Shown: positions 1-5,924 of the stretch, in pieces
How the letters are laid out: the number at the start of each line of letters is the position of its first letter
How positions within the stretch are numbered: the stretch's first letter is position 1
Source: an uncultured bacterium
GTDB lineage: Bacteria > Acidobacteriota > Thermoanaerobaculia > Multivoradales > JAHEKO01
Direction of reading: 5' to 3'
Length of the DNA: 6,939 nucleotides
Assembly (NCBI GenBank): GCA_938016625.1
Contig: CALILB010000360.1
Span: 1 to 6,939, forward strand
The notes under the pieces: model-generated
What the model was told of the DNA's origin: nothing
Seen by the model: the letters and a program-made list of their open reading frames with translations, nothing else
Databases searched by the model: none
Program-made: the position numbers and the translations under genes

Positions 1-1549
1 GCCAATTCCCACTCTGCATGTCGTTACGCAGCAGCTGCACACCCTCGTAGAGATGAACGATCAGGATGTCGAGGTCACCGTCGGCATCGAAGTCGGACAG
101 CGCCAGACCGCGGCCGACATGAGGCGTCGCCAACAGCTCGGAGAGCGGCGCCAGGTCGTGAAAGTACTCGCCCTGTTGATTCCAGAGCAGCATCGCGGAC
201 TGCGTCTTGAGTCCCTTTGGCACTTCGTCGGTCTCCAGGGTGCTGCCGTTGATCACCAGCAGATCGAGCCACCCATCGGCATCCAGATCCACAAAGCCGG
301 TCCCCCAGCCGATCGAATGCAGGGCTATCTGGCCGAGTCCCAGACGGGCCGCCTGGTCGGAGAAGCTGAGCTGGAGCGGCTGGCCCTCGACCCGGTTGCG
401 CTCGAGCTCGACCAGACGGGAGTCGTAGAGAGCGTTCTCCTGGGCGATCCAGTGGGTGACAAACAGATCCTCATCACCATCCCGGTTCCAGTCACCCGTC
501 GCCAGCCCCATGGCTCCCCTATAGTCGGCCACCCAGGCCGCCAGGCTGACGTCCTCGAAGGTCTCCCCGCGGTTGAGAAAGAGCGCGTTGTCGGAGATGT
601 CGTTGGCCACGTAGAGGTCCAACCTGCCATCGTCATCGAAGTCCTGCCAGAGGGCGCCGAGGCTGCGACCGGCCGGGTTCGACACTCCCCACAGCTCGGC
701 CACCTCGGTAAAGGTGCCGTCGCCATTGTTCTGGAAGAGGAGATTCCGTTCCGGCTCGAAGCTGGCCGGATTGAGGGTGTAAGGGACGGCCGTTCCATAC
801 TGCTGAGAGACCTGCCTCTGCCCTCCTCCATCGGCAAGGTACTGAACATAGCCACAGACATAGAGATCCAGATCACGGTCGTTGTCGAAGTCGCCCCAGG
901 AGACGCCGGACCAGTAACCCTCGAGTTCGGGAAAGGACTCCTCGCGCACAAACCGCCCCTGCTCGTTACGCAACAGGAGCAGGCTGTTGTAACCGGTGAT
1001 CGCCAGGTCCTGCCAGCCGTCGCCGTCGAAGTCGCCCCAGGCCGCACCCATGCCGCTGATGCGCAGCTCGGGAAAATCCTCGACCTGGCGGAAAGTCGCG
1101 TCGCCCAGATTCTCGAAGAGCTGGGAGGGCGCCCACGCCTCCTGTGGCTGGGTCAGGGTGCCGCCGGCTGCGACCAGGAACAGATCGTCGTCGCCGTCGT
1201 TGTCGTAGTCGCCCCAGGCGGCACCCGAGCCCATGTCCTCGGGAAGTTGCGAGGTACGGTCACCAGTGAAAGAGCGGAAGTCGGCGAGTCCCGCGGCGGC
1301 AGTGACGTCGACAAAGACGGGCATGGGAGCTTCCGCCGGGAGGTTGCGTGAGAGCTTGGCGGTGATGTCAGGCAGCTCTTCGCCCGGCCGGCGCACTTCC
1401 GGGCGGGCGGCCCGATAGATGAGGTATCCCACCGCGGTCCCGGCGACCGCGATTATCACCAAGATCGTCGCTACACGCCGCAGCCGCCGCTGTCGACGCC
1501 CCCAGTGTTTGTGGCGTGTGCCCTTTGAAGATGTGGCGGGATCGTTCAT
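1..1549 (-). CDS. Membrane-anchored FG-GAP/VCBS seven-bladed propeller protein, CRTAC1 (ASPIC/UnbV) type, 3' end cut by window
   Basis: The frame stays open from ATG at 1549 to the left window edge, 516 codons with no stop. Residues 1-26 are basic (R18, R19, R21, R22, R24, R25), followed by one hydrophobic segment at about 27-45, so the protein is probably a membrane anchor with its bulk outside the cytoplasm. Seven Asp-rich loops of FG-GAP/VCBS type begin at D114, D173, D220, D303, D353, D421 and D486, most following W-G-D-x-D-x-D-G; this number suits one seven-bladed calcium-binding propeller. The third loop has Arg where Gly is usual. Linkers such as NNGDGTFTEV are typical of CRTAC1-like proteins, and the last residues (LLRNDMQSGNW) look like the lead-in to an ASPIC/UnbV domain outside the window. 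The ATG at 1560 gives only M-V-A-G-stop, so 1549 is chosen; GGTGGCGGG precedes it. It starts 12 bp after the cytochrome gene, so the two are probably co-transcribed. The molecular function is unknown; calcium-dependent binding or adhesion is inferred. Confidence 0.88.
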   Translation of the reverse strand, partial: MNDPATSSKGTRHKHWGRRQRRLRRVATILVIIAVAGTAVGYLIYRAARPEVRRPGEELPDITAKLSRNLPAEAPMPVFVDVTAAAGLADFRSFTGDRTSQLPEDMGSGAAWGDYDNDGDDDLFLVAAGGTLTQPQEAWAPSQLFENLGDATFRQVEDFPELRISGMGAAWGDFDGDGWQDLAITGYNSLLLLRNEQGRFVREESFPELEGYWSGVSWGDFDNDRDLDLYVCGYVQYLADGGGQRQVSQQYGTAVPYTLNPASFEPERNLLFQNNGDGTFTEVAELWGVSNPAGRSLGALWQDFDDDGRLDLYVANDISDNALFLNRGETFEDVSLAAWVADYRGAMGLATGDWNRDGDEDLFVTHWIAQENALYDSRLVELERNRVEGQPLQLSFSDQAARLGLGQIALHSIGWGTGFVDLDADGWLDLLVINGSTLETDEVPKGLKTQSAMLLWNQQGEYFHDLAPLSELLATPHVGRGLALSDFDADGDLDILIVHLYEGVQLLRNDMQSGNW

Positions 1550-1561
1550 CCCGCCACCATT

Positions 1562-3676
1562 CTATCCACCGGCCGGAACCGGCGATCCGTCGCCGTCCTC
1601 CCGGGTTTCGACCTGTGCGGTCTCGTCCAGAACATCGACCGTGGCCCAGGCCCGGTTCATCTCGATGACCGGTGCGGTCAGACCCGAGTCCTCACCCAGC
1701 AGGAAGTTGATGAGGAACTGATCGACCTTGCGGTACATCAGTTTGGCCACCACCTGATACTGAGCCACACCCTCCTTGTACGGAATCTCGAAGTCCTGCA
1801 CTTCCTCGCCGTATTTGGCCAGATCTCGCGGCTCACCCTGCGCCATGGTGGTAGGACAATCGACCATGTACTCCACGGTGTCCGAATAGCCGGGAAACAG
1901 TGCCCGGCGATAGCGCACACCCACCATCTCCCACAGATTGTGGCGGTCGATGAGATTGCCGTATTGATCGACCGGCTCGGCTTTGAACAAGAAGCTGCCC
2001 GGCTCGATGAAGTGCTTCTCATCGCGGGTGCCGGAGGAGAAGATCTCGTTGCCCTGCTCGTCGAAGACGTGGATCTCCACCCAGCTCTGGATGATGTCCA
2101 GGGGGCCGGTGGGAAAATCGTGCCCCACCTTGTTGGCGGTCATCACCAGTCGGATCGGCATGGTTTCACCTTTGGTCACCGAGTCCGGGGTCTCGAGGGC
2201 GAGCTCGACCACCGGCCCCTCGCGCCACTTCTCCTGGATCTCAGGGATCTCGAACTTCCCCTGCAACCACTGCTCTGTCAGCAGCAGCTGCTCCTCGTAG
2301 CCCGGCAGCTCGAGCATCGCCGGCACCATGCTGTTGGCGGCGATAAAGCGATGACTGCGGTGCTTGCCGTCATCGGGAGTCCGGTTGTAGTCGGTGGCGT
2401 CGCCGGCCGCCGGATCGGAGGAAGCCACCAAGGGCATGTGGCACTCTCGGCACTCGACGGTCTTCTCCGGGTCACCCTCGACAAACCAGTGACTCGCCTT
2501 CCAGTTGTCATACTGGTTCTGGAGCTGCACCCAGCCCACCCGGTTGACCTCCTGGTCGATGAACTGTTTGTGGCAGGCGGCGCAATACTCGGGCGCCTTG
2601 AACATGCGCTTGCTCAGCTCCAGATGCTCGTCGGGATAGGTGCGGATCAGAAAGTCGCTGACGAACTTTCCCAGCCCCTCCTCTTGCCACTGCCAGAGAT
2701 AGGTCGAGGGTTGGGTCATTACATAGTTGGCATTACCCTGCAGATCGGTCTCCCTGACCCCATGACAGACGAGACAGGAGATTCCCTCCTGGTAGCCGTG
2801 GAGGCCGGTCAGATTCTCCGCAAATATGTTCTTGGTTCCCGAGAACAGCGAGATGGGATCGTGGCAGCCGCCGCAGTAGCGGGTCGACTCGGGCCCGTTC
2901 TGCTCCGCCATTACGCTCTGCACCTTCTGGAAGAGGGGATCCATGGCCGCATAGCGATGAGCGCTCGGGATCCACTCCTCCAGGATCTCACTGTGGCAGT
3001 TGGCTGTACCGCAGGTCATCGAGCCGGCCAGCGATTCCGCGTCGAAAGCGCCGCCGGTTGTGGTGACCGCCAAGCTGGGGGCGAACGGCCGATCCTCACC
3101 ATAGTAGTAGCTGTAGTCTTCGGGAAACTCGTTGACATACTGAGATCCCGAGTAGACAAACGAGAGGCCGACAACGACCAGCAGCCCGACCACTGTGCCC
3201 GCCACGGCTCTCCAGACGAGCGGTGCGGCCGCCGGTTTCTCCTCCTTGGATTGCGAGCGAATCCAGACGATGACGACGTGTATCAGACCGGTCGCCAGCG
3301 CCACGTATGTCGAGTAGAGGTGGACGTTGCGCCAGACAGCCGACATCTTGAGGCCAAAAAGTCCCTGCCAGGTCACTACCAGACCGGAGATCAGGCAGGC
3401 CAGGAAGGCCACCGCCGACACGTACCCCAACAACAGGGCATCCGACAGGTTGTACTGCTTGTAGTCGCCCCAGTGCGCGAGCGAATACCAGATGATGGGG
3501 ATGAAGGCCAGCAGACCCACAACCGTGTGGACGATCACGTCCCATTCGACCCAGGCTCCAAACGGCGCAAAGGTGATGATCAGCCCCGATACCGAGAGGA
3601 ACAGGAGCGCCGTAATACTCAGCCGCGTAAGACCGGTGGTCCACCCGGTCTTCACGCTATCTTGATTGTTCGCCAT
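1562..3676 (-). CDS. Membrane b-type/pentahaem c-type cytochrome fusion (probable quinol-to-periplasm electron conduit)
   Basis: 704 residues. The N-terminal third has five membrane helices (about 16-38, 46-68, 80-102, 117-139, 155-175). H50 and H68 lie at the two ends of helix 2, and H119 and H133 lie in helix 4. With the N-terminus inside, H50/H119 and H68/H133 fall near opposite faces, as in di-haem b cytochromes, and helix 5 exports the rest to the periplasm. The Lys/Arg-rich 140-156 loop fits a cytoplasmic position. The periplasmic part has five c-haem sites: C222-x4-C227-H228, C268GGCH, C301LVCH, C365AACH and C409RECH. Spare histidines (H240, H293, H396, H439, H442) could be distal ligands, as in cytochrome c554-like proteins. 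Residues about 487-685 are haem-free and contain VGHDFPTG (517-524), a motif seen in C-terminal domains of other multihaem cytochromes. The start at 3676 is chosen over an upstream in-frame ATG at 3733 because of the strong ribosome site. Its redox partner and final acceptor are not shown by sequence. Confidence 0.9.
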   Translation of the reverse strand: MANNQDSVKTGWTTGLTRLSITALLFLSVSGLIITFAPFGAWVEWDVIVHTVVGLLAFIPIIWYSLAHWGDYKQYNLSDALLLGYVSAVAFLACLISGLVVTWQGLFGLKMSAVWRNVHLYSTYVALATGLIHVVIVWIRSQSKEEKPAAAPLVWRAVAGTVVGLLVVVGLSFVYSGSQYVNEFPEDYSYYYGEDRPFAPSLAVTTTGGAFDAESLAGSMTCGTANCHSEILEEWIPSAHRYAAMDPLFQKVQSVMAEQNGPESTRYCGGCHDPISLFSGTKNIFAENLTGLHGYQEGISCLVCHGVRETDLQGNANYVMTQPSTYLWQWQEEGLGKFVSDFLIRTYPDEHLELSKRMFKAPEYCAACHKQFIDQEVNRVGWVQLQNQYDNWKASHWFVEGDPEKTVECRECHMPLVASSDPAAGDATDYNRTPDDGKHRSHRFIAANSMVPAMLELPGYEEQLLLTEQWLQGKFEIPEIQEKWREGPVVELALETPDSVTKGETMPIRLVMTANKVGHDFPTGPLDIIQSWVEIHVFDEQGNEIFSSGTRDEKHFIEPGSFLFKAEPVDQYGNLIDRHNLWEMVGVRYRRALFPGYSDTVEYMVDCPTTMAQGEPRDLAKYGEEVQDFEIPYKEGVAQYQVVAKLMYRKVDQFLINFLLGEDSGLTAPVIEMNRAWATVDVLDETAQVETREDGDGSPVPAGG

Positions 3677-3679
3677 CGA

Positions 3680-3688
3680 CTCCTCCTT
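3680..3688 (-). promoter_or_regulatory. Strong ribosome binding site deciding the cytochrome start
   Basis: On the minus strand AAGGAGGAG ends three bases before the ATG at 3676, leaving five bases between the GGAGG core and the start codon. This places translation start at 3676 instead of the in-frame ATG 19 codons upstream, whose extra residues (Arg/Gly/Pro-rich) look like untranslated leader. Confidence 0.85.
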
Positions 3689-3744
3689 CTTGCAGATGCG
3701 GCCGCCGGGACCGTCCGGCCCCAACCGCCTCACAAAGATTCCCT

Positions 3745-3750
3745 ATTCTA
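3745..3750 (-). promoter_or_regulatory. Possible -10 element for the cytochrome/FG-GAP transcript
   Basis: TAGAAT on the minus strand matches five of six bases of the sigma-70 -10 consensus and lies in the only AT-rich stretch before the cytochrome, about 70 bases upstream of its start. No good -35 box lies 16-18 bases further up, so the assignment is weak; an activator-dependent promoter is possible. No convincing sigma-54 GG-N10-GC element was seen here. Confidence 0.25.
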
Positions 3751-3865
3751 TAGCGCAGAACCGAATATGCTGCGTCCTCTCAGCACTGAACTACGTAGGG
3801 CCCGGCTGGCCGGCTCTGCCGGCAAGAATCAGATGCTCCAGACCCTGCCGCCACCACACCCCGGC

Positions 3866-3881
3866 GGGTAGAGCATTACCC
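3866..3881. repeat. Inverted repeat GGGTA-N6-TACCC
   Basis: The five-base arms at 3866-3870 and 3877-3881 are perfectly complementary around a six-base centre. The same word recurs in the repeat at 3902-3917, about 36 bases away. It could be a regulator half-site or a small hairpin, or could arise by chance. Confidence 0.4.
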
Positions 3882-3901
3882 TCCGAGGGGGTGGGCAAGA
3901 G

Positions 3902-3917
3902 CTACCCTTTTGGGTAG
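3902..3917. repeat. Perfect inverted repeat CTACCC-TTTT-GGGTAG
   Basis: Six-base arms around a TTTT centre form a 16-bp perfect symmetrical element, partly repeated at once by GGTAG (3915-3919). It lies about 150 bp beyond the suggested cytochrome -10 box. It could be a binding site for a dimeric regulator or a weak hairpin in the tail of the upstream transcript. No T-run follows in either direction. Confidence 0.45.
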
Positions 3918-3940
3918 GTAGAGGACCCACGAGCTCGAAG

Positions 3941-3962
3941 CGGCCGGCCTCCGTGCCGGCCG
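3941..3962 (-). terminator. GC-only hairpin, possible terminator of the hypA-hypB-transporter unit
   Basis: CGGCCGGC (3941-3948) and GCCGGCCG (3955-3962) form a perfect eight-base GC stem with a six-base loop, starting 39 bases after the transporter stop codon on the minus strand. Placement fits transcript termination or 3'-end protection. There is no T-tract after it, so it is not a classical intrinsic terminator. Confidence 0.45.
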
Positions 3963-4001
3963 GGGTGGGTGGAGATCATTGGCGAAGCGTCAGTCCCCGC
4001 C

Positions 4002-4730
4002 CTAGAGACCGAGTTGGATGGCGAGGCCGCAGGCGACGATGGTCAGCCCGGCCAGGGCATGCGAATAGCGCTCGAGCCCACCAAAGGCCAGACGGGACAG
4101 ACCGAGGTAGCCGATCGCTACCACCGCCAGCATCGTGGTAATGGTGCAGAGTGCGAAAACCGAGGCGACCAGCGCTACCGTCCACCACTGCCCCGCGGCG
4201 GCCGGGTACATGAGCACCGGGATGAGGGCCTCACAGGGGCCAAAGAGAAAGATCACAAACAGGACCCAGGGTGTCCAACCGACCCGGGCCAGGGAGCGGC
4301 GCACCGCGACGCGGTCGTGAACGTGAACGTGCTCGTCGAGATGGGTATGCCGATGCTCGTGCACCGTGCCGTCGGCGTGGCCGTGCCAGTGGCTGTGGGG
4401 CCGGCTGCGGATGGCTCGTCGAATCCCCCACACCGTATAGGCCAGCCCAAACCCCAGTAGCAGCCAGGCGGCCATTTCACCCCGGATCCCTTCGAGCCAC
4501 TCGACCCCACCCAGGGTCCAGCCCAGGGCAATACCGAGGGCGCCGAGAACGATCGAGCCGAGCACATGTCCCACTCCGCAGACCAGGGTGATCCCCAGGG
4601 TGCGCACCAGCGACCAGCTTCTGGCCCTTGCCATGACGATAAAGGGCACATAGTGATCGGGGCCGATCAGGGTATGAATGAGCCCGACCGAAGCCGCGGT
4701 CAGGGCGAGTAGGGTCCACTCGCTACTCAC
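4002..4730 (-). CDS. Six-helix membrane protein with His-rich loop, probable nickel transporter (UreH/HupE-like)
   Basis: 242 residues with about six membrane helices (roughly 5-30, 45-73, 84-105, 153-175, 183-205, 225-241). Helix 1 carries H19-x5-D25-H26 (HTLIGPDH), resembling the metal signature of HupE/UreJ-type nickel permeases; GVGH at 52-55 and FGPCEALIP at 163-171 are further conserved-looking helix motifs. The loop between helices 3 and 4 has eleven histidines within residues 112-138, mostly alternating, as expected for metal binding. Proteins of this kind are often annotated as urease accessory UreH-like or TauE/SafE-like. The start is GTG at 4730, preceded by GAGGAGA seven bases upstream, and overlaps the 3' end of hypB by eight bases, implying translational coupling. 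The location after hypA-hypB is the main reason to infer nickel. Efflux, or another metal such as cobalt, cannot be excluded. Confidence 0.85.
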   Translation of the reverse strand: MSSEWTLLALTAASVGLIHTLIGPDHYVPFIVMARARSWSLVRTLGITLVCGVGHVLGSIVLGALGIALGWTLGGVEWLEGIRGEMAAWLLLGFGLAYTVWGIRRAIRSRPHSHWHGHADGTVHEHRHTHLDEHVHVHDRVAVRRSLARVGWTPWVLFVIFLFGPCEALIPVLMYPAAAGQWWTVALVASVFALCTITTMLAVVAIGYLGLSRLAFGGLERYSHALAGLTIVACGLAIQLGL

Positions 4731-5418
4731 CGTGATGTCTCCTCAGCTCCTCCAGCCACTCGAGCCAACGGTCGATCCCCTCTCCCGTCACCGCCGAGAC
4801 CGGGATAAAGGCCGGCTCCGGCATGGTGTGGCTCAGCGCGTCCTCGATCGCCTTCATGTCGACCTGGGGCAGGTGCGGCAGCAGATCCACCTTGGTGATC
4901 AACACCAGGTCGGCCTTGCGGAACATGACCGGGTACTTGAGTGGCTTGTCCTCCCCCTCGGTCACCGCCAGGGCGACAACGTTGACCGCCTGGCCGAGGT
5001 CGTAGATTGCCGGACAGACCAGGTTGCCGACATTCTCGATAAAGAGCAGATCCGACTCCTTCCACTCCAGATCGTGGAGGGCCCGGTGAACCAGTTGGGC
5101 GTCCAGATGACAGGCGGAGCCGGTGGTGATGGAAAGGGAGGGTATCCCTGCCTTTTGTAGCCGGTCGGCATCGTGGTCGGTGGCCAGATCGCCGCTCAAG
5201 GCGCTCAACCGACCCCGACCGTCCAGGGCCTTGGAGGTGGCCTCGAGCACCGCGGTCTTGCCCGATCCGGGTGAGCCCATCAGATTGATCGCCAGCACCC
5301 CCTGATCCGTGAAGTGCTCACGGTTGTGTCCAGCGGCGCGATCGTTCTCCCCCAGCAGACTCTCATGAATCTCGACCGGCATCAGTTCTGGGTCGCCGCA
5401 GCCACAGGTCTCACACAT
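4723..5418 (-). CDS. hypB: Hydrogenase/urease nickel-insertion GTPase HypB
   Basis: 231 residues, GTP-dependent nickel delivery protein that works with HypA during [NiFe] hydrogenase large-subunit maturation in the cytoplasm. The N-terminus MCETCGCG carries the CxxCGC high-affinity nickel motif known from E. coli HypB. The G domain shows the P-loop GSPGSGKT (48-55), C103-H104 of the metal site between subunits, ENVGNLVCP (128-136) and the base-recognition TKVD (175-178). There is no long histidine-rich stretch after the N-terminal motif, unlike nickel-storing HypB of rhizobia. The ATG at 5418 overlaps the hypA stop (TGATG), so a longer in-frame reading from 5502, which would cover the hypA 3' end, is not used. 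All key residues are present and the protein should be functional. Confidence 0.96.
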   Translation of the reverse strand: MCETCGCGDPELMPVEIHESLLGENDRAAGHNREHFTDQGVLAINLMGSPGSGKTAVLEATSKALDGRGRLSALSGDLATDHDADRLQKAGIPSLSITTGSACHLDAQLVHRALHDLEWKESDLLFIENVGNLVCPAIYDLGQAVNVVALAVTEGEDKPLKYPVMFRKADLVLITKVDLLPHLPQVDMKAIEDALSHTMPEPAFIPVSAVTGEGIDRWLEWLEELRRHHGE

Positions 5419-5759
5419 CACGCGACCTCCATTTCGATGCGCTCCAGAAGGATCTCGTCGCCCTCTGCCAAGCGGGCCGGCTGGCTGCAAACCGGGCAGC
5501 AAAGGATCTCACCGGCCCTGATCGGCGCTCCACACCCTCTGCAGGTCCACCGCGCCGGCACCGGAACAATCTCCAACTCGGCACCCTCACAGACCGACTT
5601 CTCGCTAAAGAGCTCGTAGGCCGATCTGAGGAGGTCGATCTCCACTCCGGAGATCTCGCCGATTCGAACCCGGATACCGTGAACAGCCTCGGCCCCGTGG
5701 GCATCGGCCTCCTTCTGAACGCGATCGATCAGGGCTTGAACGATCGAGTACTCATGCAT
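5418..5759 (-). CDS. hypA: Hydrogenase nickel metallochaperone HypA
   Basis: 113 residues, the usual HypA length. It begins M-H-E, whose free amino end, His2 and Glu3 form the nickel site in characterised HypA proteins. A zinc-ribbon follows with C73-x2-C76 and C88-x2-C91; C87 is an extra neighbouring cysteine. HypA passes nickel to the hydrogenase large subunit (or urease in some species) with HypB. The start is fixed by the M-H-E requirement, yet no Shine-Dalgarno sequence precedes it. It is the first gene of the minus-strand unit, overlapping hypB by one base and diverging from the sensor kinase across 165 bp. Confidence 0.96.
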   Translation of the reverse strand: MHEYSIVQALIDRVQKEADAHGAEAVHGIRVRIGEISGVEIDLLRSAYELFSEKSVCEGAELEIVPVPARWTCRGCGAPIRAGEILCCPVCSQPARLAEGDEILLERIEMEVA

Positions 5760-5770
5760 TACCGATAGAA

Positions 5771-5776
5771 ATTATC
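5771..5776 (-). promoter_or_regulatory. Possible -10 element of hypA
   Basis: GATAAT on the minus strand matches five of six -10 consensus bases and ends only 11 bases before the hypA ATG. If used, the transcript would begin within a few bases of the start codon, which fits the absence of a ribosome site. The -35 position (GGAGCC) is poor, so an activator would be needed. Confidence 0.3.
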
Positions 5777-5801
5777 CCACACGGCCCGGCCACGGCTCCT
5801 A

Positions 5802-5812
5802 CCCCGACGGGG
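5802..5812. repeat. Palindrome CCCCG-A-CGGGG upstream of hypA
   Basis: Five-base perfect arms around a single base, centred about 48 bases before the hypA start and about 31 bases beyond the suggested -10 box, where an activator could bind. In GC-rich DNA a palindrome this short may arise by chance. Confidence 0.25.
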
Positions 5813-5873
5813 AGTATGTTCACCCACCCTTCGGTGTTCGGTCACTGGGTAAGAAAGCTTCGACCCCGACCGA

Positions 5874-5890
5874 TAAGGAGAGTATCCTTA
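5874..5890. repeat. Inverted repeat TAAGGA-N5-TCCTTA ahead of the sensor kinase
   Basis: Six-base perfect arms (5874-5879, 5885-5890) with a GAGTA centre lie 34 bases before the kinase start. The left arm contains AAGGAG, the only Shine-Dalgarno-like word in this leader, yet no start codon lies at a useful distance from it. A run of seven T (5898-5904) follows after seven bases, but that run also sits in the loop of a second short pairing (GGTC 5894-5897 with GACC 5906-5909). It could be an operator shared by the divergent genes or an attenuator-like leader hairpin. Confidence 0.4.
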
Positions 5891-5924
5891 GTAGGTCTTT
5901 TTTTGGACCGCGGCCTCTAACGCC

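Larger units (their letters stand above)
3677..4001. other. 325-bp non-coding gap between the nickel unit and the cytochrome unit
   Basis: No believable gene was seen on either strand. The part near 4001 should hold the 3' end of the nickel-transporter transcript; the part near 3677 should hold the cytochrome leader and promoter. Between them are three perfect inverted repeats (3866-3881, 3902-3917, 3941-3962), two of which share the GGGTA/TACCC word. This gap is the reason for treating the two gene sets as separate transcription units, although read-through is possible. Confidence 0.7.

Noticed and set aside
325..1047. Minus-strand frame of 240 codons inside the FG-GAP gene
   Set aside because: It is out of frame with the repeats and gives a Ser/Arg/Thr-rich product typical of a shifted reading of a GC-rich gene.
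53..1351. Open plus-strand frame of 432 codons across the FG-GAP gene
   Set aside because: It is antisense to a continuous minus-strand frame with seven Asp-rich repeats and a membrane anchor. Repetitive GAC/GAT-rich coding in GC-rich DNA leaves the opposite strand free of stops. Its own translation shows no domain, only mirrored repeats such as VVEVAPG.
1940..3871. Open plus-strand frame of 643 codons across the cytochrome gene
   Set aside because: It is antisense to the cytochrome, whose haem motifs, membrane helices and ribosome site are clear. The predicted product is rich in His/Arg/Gln without recognisable motifs.
3677..4001. CRISPR array or mobile-element end in the intergenic gap
   Set aside because: The inverted repeats are few, of different lengths and unevenly spaced. 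There are no direct repeats with spacers, no transposase fragment and no target-site duplication.
5419..5502. 28-residue N-terminal extension of HypB
   Set aside because: It lies wholly within the hypA 3' end in another frame. The conserved HypB N-terminus is MCxxCGC, which starts exactly at the TGATG junction at 5418.
5760..5924. Sigma-54 promoter for hypA or the kinase
   Set aside because: An NtrB-like kinase made this worth looking for, but no GG-N10-GC pair in a convincing TGGCAC/TTGC context was found on either strand by eye.
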